64,000 nt of DNA from CANDYO01 sp964627795 (lineage in GTDB: Bacteria; Pseudomonadota; Alphaproteobacteria; Rickettsiales; CANDYO01). Shown here piece after piece: positions 35,432-44,351 of this stretch. The first letter of the stretch is position 1. Every line of letters starts with the position of its first letter. The notes under the pieces are model-generated. The model was not told the DNA's origin, made no database searches, and saw nothing but the letters and a program-made list of their open reading frames with translations. Made by a program: the position numbers and the translations under genes. The stretch lies in NCBI GenBank assembly GCA_964627795.1, contig CAZVLF010000001.1, forward strand, positions 207,639 to 271,638. The letters run 5' to 3'.

Positions 35432-36565
35432 TTACTTTCCAAAAAGATTTTTAATTTTTGTAAAAAAGCTTTCTGATTCAGGGCTTGAAGTATTAGTTTC
35501 AATACCAGCAAATTGTTTAATCAAATCTTTTTGTTCTTCGCTTAAATTTATTGGAGTTTCAACAATAGTATGTATATATAAATCACCAAAATTTTTCGAA
35601 TGCATTATAGGCATCCCCTTACCTTTAAGTCTAAATTTTGCATTTGTTTGAGTTCCTTCTGGAATTGTAAATTTAACAGCCGCTCCCTCTATTGAAGGAA
35701 CTTCAACACTACCACCTAAAATTGCAGTACTCATTTTTATAGGCATATGACAATGCAAATCTGCCCCATGTCTTTCATATATAGGATGTTTTTTAAGAGA
35801 TATAAAAATATAAAGGTCCCCTGATTGTCCTCCTCTTATACCAGCCTCTCCCTCACCACTAAGGCGAATTCTAGTACCTTCTTCAACGCCTGCAGGAATA
35901 GATACAGAGAGAGTTTTTTCTCTTGTTACCCTTCCTTCACCTCCACAAGGTTTGCATGGGTTTTTAATTATTTTTCCTGATCCTTGGCAAACATGGCAAG
36001 TTCTCTCCATCGCAAAGAAACCTTGCTGCATTCTAATTCTTCCTTGTCCAGAACAAGTTGTACAACGAGATGCATCAGATTTATCAGCACTGCCAGTAGA
36101 ATTACATGAAGTACACCCAACTGCAGTATTGAATTTTATCTTAGTTTGCTTACCCTTAAAAGCTTCATCTAAAGTTATTGATAAATTATACCTAAGGTCA
36201 GCACCTCGGTTATTAAATTCATGGTGGCGTGCACCCCCACCTCCCATCATATTTTCAAATATGTCATTAAACATGTCTGAAAATCCACCAGCTCCTTGGA
36301 AGCCACTAGAACCTCTACCAAAACCTCCGAAGCCTGCATTTTGATCAAAAGCTGCATGCCCATAACTGTCATATGCAGCTCTTTTTTGTGGGTCACTTAA
36401 AACTTCATAAGCAGCAGCTATTTTTTGAAATTTTTCTGCTGCTTCTTTGTTATTAGGATTACGATCAGGATGATATTGCATTGCAAGCTTTCGATAGGCC
36501 TTTTTTAAATCGGCCTCATTTACATTTTTCTCTACACCAAGCGTTTTGTAATAATCTTCTGTCAT
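35432..36565 (-). CDS. dnaJ: co-chaperone DnaJ (Hsp40)
   Basis: A full-length 377-residue type I J protein. The J domain carries HPD at residues 32-34, followed by a Gly/Phe-rich linker (GGFGGFGRG), four zinc-binding repeats (CTSCNSTG, CTTCSGQG, CHVCQGSG, CKPCGGEG) and the substrate-binding C-terminal domain. It stimulates DnaK ATPase and delivers unfolded clients. It lies 20 nt after dnaK and is co-transcribed with it. Confidence 0.97.
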   Translation of the reverse strand: MTEDYYKTLGVEKNVNEADLKKAYRKLAMQYHPDRNPNNKEAAEKFQKIAAAYEVLSDPQKRAAYDSYGHAAFDQNAGFGGFGRGSSGFQGAGGFSDMFNDIFENMMGGGGARHHEFNNRGADLRYNLSITLDEAFKGKQTKIKFNTAVGCTSCNSTGSADKSDASRCTTCSGQGRIRMQQGFFAMERTCHVCQGSGKIIKNPCKPCGGEGRVTREKTLSVSIPAGVEEGTRIRLSGEGEAGIRGGQSGDLYIFISLKKHPIYERHGADLHCHMPIKMSTAILGGSVEVPSIEGAAVKFTIPEGTQTNAKFRLKGKGMPIMHSKNFGDLYIHTIVETPINLSEEQKDLIKQFAGIETNTSSPESESFFTKIKNLFGK

Positions 36566-36585
36566 CGTAAATCCTAATATAGTTA

Positions 36586-38496
36586 CTATTTTTTGTCTTG
36601 ATCATCCTTTACTTCTTCAAATTCAGCATCAACTACTTTTTCTGAGGAAGTATCATTGGTTGCTGTTTCTGAAGAATTTTCTGCTGCAGGCTGATCTTTA
36701 TACATTGCTTCACCAATAGCCATTGAAGATTGCATTAAGCTTTCTGTTTTAGCTTTGATTTCATCAGTATTATCTCCATTGATAGCTTGTTTTAAGCTTT
36801 CTATGTCAGCTTCTATTTTTGATTTAACGTCAGAAGAAACCTTATCGCCATGCTCTTTTAAGCTTTTTTCAGCAGAATAAATTAAGCTATCGGCATGATT
36901 TTTAGCTTCTATTTTTTCACGACGTTTCTTATCTTCTGCTGCATTTTGCTCAGCATCTTTTACCATTTTATTAATGTCGTCTTCAGATAAACCACCAGAA
37001 GCTTGGATCGTTATACGCTGCTCTTTACCACTGGCTTTATCTTTCGCGTTAACGCTAACAATACCATTAGCATCAATGTCAAAAGTTACTTCAATTTGTG
37101 GCACTCCTCTTGGTGATGGCGGAATTCCTTCCAAATTAAACTGTCCTAGCAACTTGTTATCAGAAGCCATTTCTCTTTCACCTTGGAACACTCTAATTGT
37201 AACTGCAGTTTGATTGTCAGCAGCAGTTGAAAATACCTGGCTCTTCTTGGTTGGAATTGTAGTGTTACGATCAATAAGTTTAGTCATTACACCACCCATT
37301 GTTTCAAGTCCTAATGAAAGTGGAGTAACATCAAGTAGAAGAATATCTTTAACATCTCCTTTTAAAACACCACCTTGAATTGCAGCCCCAAGAGCTACAA
37401 CCTCATCTGGATTCACTCCTTTATGAGGTTCACGTCCAAATAATTCTTTTACCTTTTGGATAACTTTTGGCATTCTTGTCATACCACCAACAAGAACAAC
37501 TTCTTTTATATCACTGAAAGAAAGGCCAGCATCTTTAAGCGCTTTCTTGCAAGGCTCTATAGTTCTTTCAATTAAATCATCCACTAAGCTTTCTAATTTT
37601 GAACGCGATAATTTAACCATCAAGTGTTTTGGTCCAGTTGCATCAGCCGTGATAAATGGTAAATTTATATCAGTTTCTAAAGTGCTTGAAAGCTCAATTT
37701 TAGCCTTTTCCGAAGCTTCTTTAAGTCTTTGTAAAGCAAGAGGATCATTCTTTAAATTTATTCCGGTATCTTTTTTAAATTCTTCAACTAAGTAGTCAAG
37801 AATTCTCATATCAAAATCTTCACCACCAAGGAAAGTGTCTCCATTGGTTGATCTAACTTCAAATACACCATCTCCAATCTCTAAAATTGAAACGTCAAAT
37901 GTACCACCACCGAGATCATAAACTGCTATAATTTTATTTTCTGATTTATCAAGACCATATGCCAGTGCAGCTGCAGTAGGCTCATTAATAATTCTTAGAA
38001 CCTCTAAACCTGCAATACGTCCTGCATCTTTTGTAGCTTGTCTTTGAGCGTCATTAAAATATGCTGGCACTGTTATTACTGCTTGAGTTACTTTCTCACC
38101 TAAAAAACTTTCTGCAGTTTCTTTTAATTTTTGTAAAATAAACGCACTTATTTGGCTAGGAGAATATTTTTCACCCTTAGCTTCAACCCAAGCATCACCA
38201 TTATCTGCTTTAACAATTTTATATGGAACTAAACCTATGTCTTTTTGAGTCATAGGCTCATCAAATCTTCTTCCAATCAATCTTTTGATTGCAAATAATG
38301 TATTAACAGGATTAGTTACAGCTTGTCTTTTTGCAGGCCCCCCCACTAATCTTTCGCCTGTATCAGTGAAAGCGACTATTGAAGGAGTAGTTCTACCCCC
38401 TTCTGCATTTTCAATTACTCTTGGATCTTTGCCTTCCATAATTGCTATGCAAGAGTTAGTTGTACCCAAGTCAATACCTAAAATATAATTAGACAT
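36586..38496 (-). CDS. dnaK: chaperone DnaK (Hsp70)
   Basis: A 636-residue Hsp70 with the nucleotide-binding domain opening GIDLGTTNSC, the phosphate loop DLGGGTFDVS, the linker-proximal DVTPLSLGLETMGG and a charged C-terminal tail ending VDAEFEEVKDDQ. It refolds proteins with DnaJ and GrpE. A coding-strand run of seven G occurs at 38338-38344. A candidate promoter lies at 38542-38569. grpE is not in the window. Confidence 0.98.
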   Translation of the reverse strand: MSNYILGIDLGTTNSCIAIMEGKDPRVIENAEGGRTTPSIVAFTDTGERLVGGPAKRQAVTNPVNTLFAIKRLIGRRFDEPMTQKDIGLVPYKIVKADNGDAWVEAKGEKYSPSQISAFILQKLKETAESFLGEKVTQAVITVPAYFNDAQRQATKDAGRIAGLEVLRIINEPTAAALAYGLDKSENKIIAVYDLGGGTFDVSILEIGDGVFEVRSTNGDTFLGGEDFDMRILDYLVEEFKKDTGINLKNDPLALQRLKEASEKAKIELSSTLETDINLPFITADATGPKHLMVKLSRSKLESLVDDLIERTIEPCKKALKDAGLSFSDIKEVVLVGGMTRMPKVIQKVKELFGREPHKGVNPDEVVALGAAIQGGVLKGDVKDILLLDVTPLSLGLETMGGVMTKLIDRNTTIPTKKSQVFSTAADNQTAVTIRVFQGEREMASDNKLLGQFNLEGIPPSPRGVPQIEVTFDIDANGIVSVNAKDKASGKEQRITIQASGGLSEDDINKMVKDAEQNAAEDKKRREKIEAKNHADSLIYSAEKSLKEHGDKVSSDVKSKIEADIESLKQAINGDNTDEIKAKTESLMQSSMAIGEAMYKDQPAAENSSETATNDTSSEKVVDAEFEEVKDDQDKK

Positions 38497-38541
38497 TTTA
38501 ACCTCATTATTAATTTAATAAATCAAACAATTTATGACTTA

Positions 38542-38569
38542 GATATAATCATCATTTAGTGAAAATCAA
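38542..38569 (-). promoter_or_regulatory. candidate promoter of dnaK-dnaJ
   Basis: On the minus strand TTGATT (38564-38569, within CTTGATT) and TATATC (38542-38547) are spaced by 16 nt. CTTG at the -35 would also suit an alphaproteobacterial heat-shock sigma-32 promoter, but the -10 half is not diagnostic. Confidence 0.3.
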
Positions 38570-38600
38570 GATTAGGAAAAATATTTTTTCATCATTAAAT

Positions 38601-38628
38601 AAAAAAAGGCGCTTAAAAAGCGCCTTTT
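38601..38628 (-). terminator. Rho-independent terminator of the Bax-inhibitor gene
   Basis: A perfect 11-bp stem (38604-38614 with 38618-38628) including GGCGC/GCGCC, with an AAA loop, is followed on the minus strand by seven T. It lies 22 nt after the stop of the Bax-inhibitor-like gene and separates it from dnaK. It is the clearest intrinsic terminator in the window. Confidence 0.85.
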
Positions 38629-38650
38629 AGTAAAATATTTAAAATATTTA

Positions 38651-39370
38651 TTAGTCTCTTCTATTACCAAAGAATCTTAAAAGCATTATAAATAGATTGA
38701 TAAAATCTAGATATAAAGTAAGAGCTCCTTGTATAGCAAGCTTAGCTGATGTTTCTCTATCAAGATTTGCAGAATAAAAATAAATACTTTTGATTTTCTG
38801 CACATCATATGCAGTTAAACCAGTAAAAATTAACACTCCAAGGATAGAAACTGTAAATTGGATCGCTGAGCTTTGGAAGAATATGTTTGCTAATGAAGCA
38901 ATTAAAATTCCCATTACTCCCATCATTAGAAATGATCCAAAATTGGTTAGGTCCTTTTTCGTTGAATAACCATATATACTCATTGCACCATATACTGAAG
39001 CTGTTACAAAAAATGTTCTAGCTATGCTTTCTCCAGTATATTGATGAAACAATAGCCCCATTGACAATCCCATTGCTACAGAATATACCCAAAAAGTTAT
39101 TCTGGCCGCACTTGCAGACATAGAGTTAATCTTAAACGAGAAAAACATCACTATAGCAAGCGGAGAAAGTTGAATTAACCAACCAAATGGAGTGATTCCT
39201 TTTTCTGATATAATAAGGTTCATGAATGCATCAGTACTTGCATAAAATGCCATCACGCCTGTTACAAGAAGAGCTAAGGCCATTAGATTAAAAATTTGTT
39301 GCATGTATGATCTTAATCCAACATCATAAGCTTGAGCTGATGTATTGGTATTGTATTTTGTAAAGTTCAT
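38651..39370 (-). CDS. Bax inhibitor-1/YccA family membrane protein
   Basis: A 239-residue protein with seven hydrophobic helices, matching the BI-1/YccA/YbhL family (TMBIM). Markers include YMQQIFNLMALALLVTGVMAF near the N-terminus, TGLTAYDVQKIKSIY near residue 185, and a final GALTLYLDFINLFIMLLRFFG. Bacterial members act in membrane protein quality control or as pH-dependent calcium leak channels. Ends before a strong terminator. Confidence 0.92.
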   Translation of the reverse strand: MNFTKYNTNTSAQAYDVGLRSYMQQIFNLMALALLVTGVMAFYASTDAFMNLIISEKGITPFGWLIQLSPLAIVMFFSFKINSMSASAARITFWVYSVAMGLSMGLLFHQYTGESIARTFFVTASVYGAMSIYGYSTKKDLTNFGSFLMMGVMGILIASLANIFFQSSAIQFTVSILGVLIFTGLTAYDVQKIKSIYFYSANLDRETSAKLAIQGALTLYLDFINLFIMLLRFFGNRRD

Positions 39371-39459
39371 AAACTACCTCTCTTAGATATAATTACAATA
39401 CTATATTAGTATAGTTATTAGATGCATATTTTTCAAGGTATGTTTCTAAATTAAAAGGA

Positions 39460-39759
39460 TTAATAATTTTTCAAGCCTAAATCATTTACCAATCTGGCCT
39501 CAAGAGTTTGAGTATTTTTATCGATCCATGCGCTTTTATCTTCATTAAAACTAAAGTAACCTGCATTACTTACAGGAGAAGAAAGCCAAATTTGCTTTGA
39601 GGGAGAATGTTGGTTGATAATATATTCTCCCTGATCAGTATAAATGTGAAGGATATTATTAATTAAATCAAAGTCTCCATCAAAACCTGATTCTTGAAGA
39701 ATATCATAAATGCGATTAATTTCTTTTTCTGCTAATTTACAAAATTTTGAATATTCCAT
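39460..39759 (-). CDS. cyaY: frataxin-like protein CyaY
   Basis: A 99-residue iron-binding frataxin homologue, which tunes iron-sulfur cluster assembly with IscS. The conserved core is seen as EYIINQHSPSKQIWLSSP, followed by AGYF and the W of SAWID. N-terminal helix KFCKLAEKEINRIYDIL fits the family. Its start overlaps the stop of the upstream flavoprotein gene by one base, so the two are translationally coupled. Confidence 0.92.
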   Translation of the reverse strand: MEYSKFCKLAEKEINRIYDILQESGFDGDFDLINNILHIYTDQGEYIINQHSPSKQIWLSSPVSNAGYFSFNEDKSAWIDKNTQTLEARLVNDLGLKNY

Positions 39760-40769
39760 TAATAAACCTGATAAGTTTGTTCAACTAATTCATTTATGAT
39801 TTCAGCTGCAGACTGCTTTTCGTTAACCATACCAACACTTTGTCCAGCCATAACTGAACCATATTCTACATCTCCATCAATGACTGCTCTTTTTAAAGCA
39901 CCTGCCCAGAAATGTTCTATCATCAATTGAGCTTCTTCTTTAGTTAATTTTCCTTGATTATATTCATCAATTGCTTTTCTTTGAGCTATAAGAAATTCAT
40001 TGGTACCTTTATTTGCAATTGCCCTAACTGGAATAACTGGAAATGCTGGGTCAAGTTGAATTGAGGTAATAGTATCTCTTGCTTGAGATTTAATAAATAT
40101 ATTTTTAAAGCTATCATGGGCTATTGATTCATGAGCGCAAACAAACCTTGTTCCCAATTGACATCCTGCAGCTCCCATTCTTAAAAATTGCGCTATTGCT
40201 TCTCCTTTACCAATTCCACCAGCAACAAAAATAGGTATTTGGTCTTTAAGAGTAGGTATAATTTCTTGTGCTAAAACTATGGTTGATACCGGACCTATAT
40301 GGCCACCTGCTTCCATCCCTTCTATTATCAAACCATCTATTCCCATTTTTATAAGCTTTTTTGCAATTATTAAAGCTGGAGCAAAAGCTATAACTTTAAT
40401 ATTGCCTTCTTTTAAACTTTCAATCATGCTTGATTTAGGAAGACCGCCAGCTAAAACTACATGAGTAACTCTATTTTTTTTACAAACTTCTATAAGCTCA
40501 TCAAGCTGAGGATGCATTGTAATAAGATTTACCCCAAAATTTTTATTAGTTAAATTTTGTGTGGCTTGAATTTCTTTTTCTAACATATTTGGATTCATGG
40601 AACCGCAAGCTATCACTCCAAATCCTCCAGCATTAGAAATGGCTGAAACTAAATTACGTTCTGACACCCATGACATAGCTCCAGCCATAATTGCATACTT
40701 ACTGCCAAGTAAATCCGTTCCTTTTTTCCAAATGTATGATAAGTCTTTATTTTCCATTTTATTTTTCAC
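39759..40769 (-). CDS. FMN enzyme of the nitronate monooxygenase / FabK family
   Basis: A 336-residue TIM-barrel flavoprotein. The motifs GAMSWVSERNLVSAISNAGG, GMEAGGHIG and VAGGIGKGEAIAQFLRMGA are typical of both nitronate monooxygenase and the enoyl-ACP reductase FabK. The AGGHIG form leaves both options open. It lies in a chain valS-lysC-this gene-cyaY with overlaps of four, one and one bases. Other genes of lipid synthesis that would support FabK are not in the window. Confidence 0.8.
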   Translation of the reverse strand: MKNKMENKDLSYIWKKGTDLLGSKYAIMAGAMSWVSERNLVSAISNAGGFGVIACGSMNPNMLEKEIQATQNLTNKNFGVNLITMHPQLDELIEVCKKNRVTHVVLAGGLPKSSMIESLKEGNIKVIAFAPALIIAKKLIKMGIDGLIIEGMEAGGHIGPVSTIVLAQEIIPTLKDQIPIFVAGGIGKGEAIAQFLRMGAAGCQLGTRFVCAHESIAHDSFKNIFIKSQARDTITSIQLDPAFPVIPVRAIANKGTNEFLIAQRKAIDEYNQGKLTKEEAQLMIEHFWAGALKRAVIDGDVEYGSVMAGQSVGMVNEKQSAAEIINELVEQTYQVY

Positions 40770-41776
40770 TAATTATCTGACGCTTGATCTAACCCACAAA
40801 CTGAGTGCATACATCTCATTGCTGTAAACTTATCTACATCTTTAACATATAAAACAACTGATAAGTCTTTTTTAATAAATTCAATCACTTCTATTTTATT
40901 ATTATCAAGATCCTTAACAATAGTTTGTAATAATTCATTTTCCTGTACATTTTTACCAATTATTGTAATTTTAGCAACTAAATTATTTAAATCATCTTTA
41001 CTTAAAGCAATCCCTGTAATTCGCCTGGAAGGTGCAGATTCATTTATCATTGTTCCTAAATTAAAGGTAAAACTTGAAAGAACTTGCAAATTAATATTAT
41101 ATTTTTTTGCTAAAATTGCTGACTTGGTTTGCAAAACTTTAGCTCCAGCATCAGCAAGAGCTATCATTTCATCATAATTTATACAATCTAGTTTTTGTGC
41201 TTTAGCTACTATGCGAGGATCCGCAGTAAATACCCCTTCAACATCTGTATAAATCTCACATTTAGTCGCCGACAATGCTCCTGCCATAATTATAGCCGTG
41301 GTATCAGACCCCCCCCTACCTAGCGTAGAAATTCGCTCCTCTTTGCTAATTCCTTGAAATCCAGTTACAACTGCTACGTCATACCCGCTGGCAAATGATG
41401 CAAAAATTTTCGTAGGGTCGACTATATCCACTACAGCATCATCTATATTACCTAAAGTTTTGATACCCGCTTGCCATCCCAACCAAGATCTAGATTTATA
41501 ACCTAATTCTTGCAGTATAAGAGAAAATAATCCTGCTGAAACCTGCTCTCCTGTTGATAACACACTTGAATATTCTGCAAGCGCATTATTTGAAACACAT
41601 TGCGAAATTTCATGAGTTAAAGAAACTAAATGATCAGTCACTCCAGCCATAGCTGATACAACTACTACAACTTTGTTGCCCTGCTCAACTTCTGCTCCTA
41701 CTCGTCTTGCTGCATTATTCATCAACTTAATATTAGCTAATGAAGTTCCACCAAATTTTAAAACTACAATCTTCAT
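40769..41776 (-). CDS. lysC: aspartate kinase, short form with reduced ACT region
   Basis: Aspartokinase phosphorylates aspartate, the first step toward diaminopimelate, lysine, threonine and methionine. The kinase domain is intact (KFGGTSLA at 7-14, LGRGGSDTTA, TDVEGVFTADPR, VLQTKSAILAKK). At 335 residues it is some 70 shorter than normal bacterial LysC (about 400-410). After RRITGIALSKDD, where the first ACT domain normally begins, only about 80 residues remain, room for one ACT-like unit. The codons for RGGSD contain a C8/G8 run (41309-41316). Its ATG overlaps the valS stop (ATGA). Confidence 0.9.
   Translation of the reverse strand: MKIVVLKFGGTSLANIKLMNNAARRVGAEVEQGNKVVVVVSAMAGVTDHLVSLTHEISQCVSNNALAEYSSVLSTGEQVSAGLFSLILQELGYKSRSWLGWQAGIKTLGNIDDAVVDIVDPTKIFASFASGYDVAVVTGFQGISKEERISTLGRGGSDTTAIIMAGALSATKCEIYTDVEGVFTADPRIVAKAQKLDCINYDEMIALADAGAKVLQTKSAILAKKYNINLQVLSSFTFNLGTMINESAPSRRITGIALSKDDLNNLVAKITIIGKNVQENELLQTIVKDLDNNKIEVIEFIKKDLSVVLYVKDVDKFTAMRCMHSVCGLDQASDN
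41309..41316. repeat. C8/G8 homopolymer inside lysC
   Basis: Eight consecutive C on the plus strand (G on the coding strand) fall in the codons for the catalytic LGRGGSDTT segment. Such runs are rare in DNA of this composition. Confidence 0.9.
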
Positions 41777-44283
41777 TTCATTATTAATTGGATTTTAAAA
41801 AGATCATTTTCTGTGAAAACCATATCATCTATAGATTTTTTCGATATTTTTATGGATTTAGTTACATTAGCTAAATCATCTTCTATTTCTTCTAAATCAA
41901 TATTGTCTTTACAATTTAATATATATAATTCGTTAATAGGGGCGCCAACAGAAATTTGCTGCTCTGCTTTAAGCTTTCTTACAGCTGAAAGAATATTGAT
42001 AAAATTATCACCTATTTTTTCATTTGCCGAATCATAAGTCATTAATTCTATTTTAGGCCAACTTCCTCTTTGGGTAACTAAAACGTCACCATAAATATGA
42101 GAATAAATTTCTTCACAAATATGAGGCATAAATGGTGCAAAAAGCTTTAAAATTATGTTCATTGAATGATACATTGTAAGCAATGCACTAATTTGCCCTT
42201 TATCATCCTTAGCAGACTCATTATATGATCTGGTTTTAGCAATTTCTATGTAATTATCACAAAAAATATTCCAGAAAAAGTCTTCTATAGCTGTTCTTGC
42301 ATTACAATACTCAAACTTATTGAATTCATTGGTTGCTTTTTCAACTGTATTATATAATTTTGTGAGCATCCAAAGATCCATAGGTTTGAATATCAAACCA
42401 GATTCAATATCTTTTTTAATTGATTGTGGCTTAAGAGTAAGTTTAGATAGTTGAATCTCTATAAACTTGGAAGCATTAAATAATTTATTAGATAGTTTTT
42501 GACCAAGCTTGAATACTTCTTCGCTATAAGCTATATCAGCTCCTAGCTTAGAATTAGAAGCCCAGTAGCGAACTATATCTGCTCCCTTTTCTTCTATAAG
42601 GTCAACAGGAGTAACTACATTACCCTTAGATTTTGACATTTTTGTTTTATCAGCAGCTAAACACCAACCACTAATCATTAAATTCTTCCACGGAATGCTT
42701 TCTTCATGAAGATATGATTTAACAATCGTATAAAATGCCCAAACTCTAATTATTTCATGGGCTTGAGGCCTCATATCAGCTGGGAATAATTTTTGATGCC
42801 TTTCATAATCTAAAGCATATTTTTTATTTATAGCTTTGCTGCTTAGTTGAGGAGTTATGGCACTAGTTGCCCAAGTATCCATTACATCATAATCTGGCTC
42901 AACCTCATCTTTAGAGTATCCTTTTGGCAAATCAACCAGAGGATTTACTGGAAGATCTTCAGGATGAGCATAAATAATTTTTCCTTCTTCACCTTTTCTT
43001 TTAGAATACCAAACTGGAAAAGGGACACCAAAAAATCTCTGTCTACTTATACACCAATCCCATTTCAATCCTTCAATCCAATGATCTAATCTAATTTTCA
43101 TATAGCTTGGATACCAATTGCATTTTGCACATTGTTCTAATAATTGCTTTTTTATGTCCAAAAGCTTAATAAACCATTGAGAGGTAACTAATATTTCCAA
43201 TGGAGCGCCTGATCTTTCTCCACATTTTACTACATGTATCACTTCTTCTTGTTTTAACAATAATTTATGCTGAGAAAGTATTTCTAAGATTTTTATTCTT
43301 GCATCTTTGGCCTTTAAACCAGTCAACTGGGAACAAATTTCTTTATTTTCTTGAGATAATGAACTTATTTCTTCTAAATAATCAATTTTACCATATTTAT
43401 TTAATATAATTTTCAAAGGTAATTTATGATCTCTCCACCAGTCTATATCGGTTGCATCTCCAAAAGTACAACACATAACCAATCCTGTACCTTTTTCAAT
43501 ATCAACTTTTTCATCTGCTATAATTGGCACTTTTACATTAAATAAAGGGGTAAAAGCAAATTTACCAATCAGGTTTGAATAACGCTTATCATCTGGATGG
43601 CAAAAAACAGCAACGCAAGCTGGCAATAATTCTGGCCTTGTTGTGCTAATAATTAAATTCCCACCATCTTCTGAAGTAAAAGCGATGTCATTCATATAAC
43701 TTTTTATTTCAATATCAGTAACTTCAGCTTGAGCTAAAGCAGTTATATCAACTGGATCCCATAATGTTGGTTGTAATTTACGATATGCTCTTTCTTTTTC
43801 TGCTAAATCAAGAAATGACAACTGAGACATTTTAATACTATCATCACTAACAGTTTGATATTTCTGCCTCCAATCAACACTTAAAGCAATAGATTTAAAT
43901 AATTTTTCAAACTCTGCCTCTGCTTCAACTACAACCTCTCTACAAAGTTCTATAAACTCCTCTCTAGGCATAGAGCTTGCACGAACTTTCTTTACTTTTT
44001 CTACTAATCTTTCTGTTGGCAAGCCATTATCATCAAAACCAATCGGATAAAATACTGTTTTCCCACTCATTCTTTGGAATCTAGCAACAAAGTCCGCTTG
44101 AGTATAACTAAAAACATGCCCCATGTGTAGCATACCGGAAACGGTTGGGGGGGGAGTGTCAATGACGAAAGTTTGTTCTCTGTGAGCTTTTTCATCCCAA
44201 TGATATATTCCTGTATCATTCCAAATTGATTGCCATTTAGATTCCACATCTTGATGATTATATTTAGGAGGTAAGTTCGTCAT
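41773..44283 (-). CDS. valS: valyl-tRNA synthetase, short (archaeal-type)
   Basis: ValRS charges tRNA-Val and edits misactivated threonine. This 836-residue form has the HIGH-like HMGH in SGMLHMGHVFSY and KMSKSKGN near 545. The usual bacterial ValRS is about 950 residues with a C-terminal coiled coil; this one ends after the anticodon-binding domain without it. A short, archaeal-type ValRS is known from Rickettsia, so this supports a Rickettsiales origin. The codons for DTPPPTVSG contain a G8/C8 run (44147-44154). The stop overlaps the lysC start. Confidence 0.95.
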   Translation of the reverse strand: MTNLPPKYNHQDVESKWQSIWNDTGIYHWDEKAHREQTFVIDTPPPTVSGMLHMGHVFSYTQADFVARFQRMSGKTVFYPIGFDDNGLPTERLVEKVKKVRASSMPREEFIELCREVVVEAEAEFEKLFKSIALSVDWRQKYQTVSDDSIKMSQLSFLDLAEKERAYRKLQPTLWDPVDITALAQAEVTDIEIKSYMNDIAFTSEDGGNLIISTTRPELLPACVAVFCHPDDKRYSNLIGKFAFTPLFNVKVPIIADEKVDIEKGTGLVMCCTFGDATDIDWWRDHKLPLKIILNKYGKIDYLEEISSLSQENKEICSQLTGLKAKDARIKILEILSQHKLLLKQEEVIHVVKCGERSGAPLEILVTSQWFIKLLDIKKQLLEQCAKCNWYPSYMKIRLDHWIEGLKWDWCISRQRFFGVPFPVWYSKRKGEEGKIIYAHPEDLPVNPLVDLPKGYSKDEVEPDYDVMDTWATSAITPQLSSKAINKKYALDYERHQKLFPADMRPQAHEIIRVWAFYTIVKSYLHEESIPWKNLMISGWCLAADKTKMSKSKGNVVTPVDLIEEKGADIVRYWASNSKLGADIAYSEEVFKLGQKLSNKLFNASKFIEIQLSKLTLKPQSIKKDIESGLIFKPMDLWMLTKLYNTVEKATNEFNKFEYCNARTAIEDFFWNIFCDNYIEIAKTRSYNESAKDDKGQISALLTMYHSMNIILKLFAPFMPHICEEIYSHIYGDVLVTQRGSWPKIELMTYDSANEKIGDNFINILSAVRKLKAEQQISVGAPINELYILNCKDNIDLEEIEDDLANVTKSIKISKKSIDDMVFTENDLFKIQLIMK
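44147..44154. repeat. G8/C8 homopolymer inside valS
   Basis: Eight consecutive G on the plus strand (C on the coding strand) encode the prolines of the TPPPT motif close to the HMGH signature. Confidence 0.9.
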
Positions 44284-44351
44284 AATTTCCTTGATTAGTT
44301 TATTATTTAACCTTCAAAAGCTTAACTATTTTCCTTAAAAAAGCAAATGCT

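Noticed and set aside
35952..36344. 130-codon open frame on the plus strand opposite dnaJ
   Set aside because: It is antisense to the zinc-finger and Gly/Phe region of dnaJ, shows no family features and has no ribosome-binding site; dnaJ is unmistakable.
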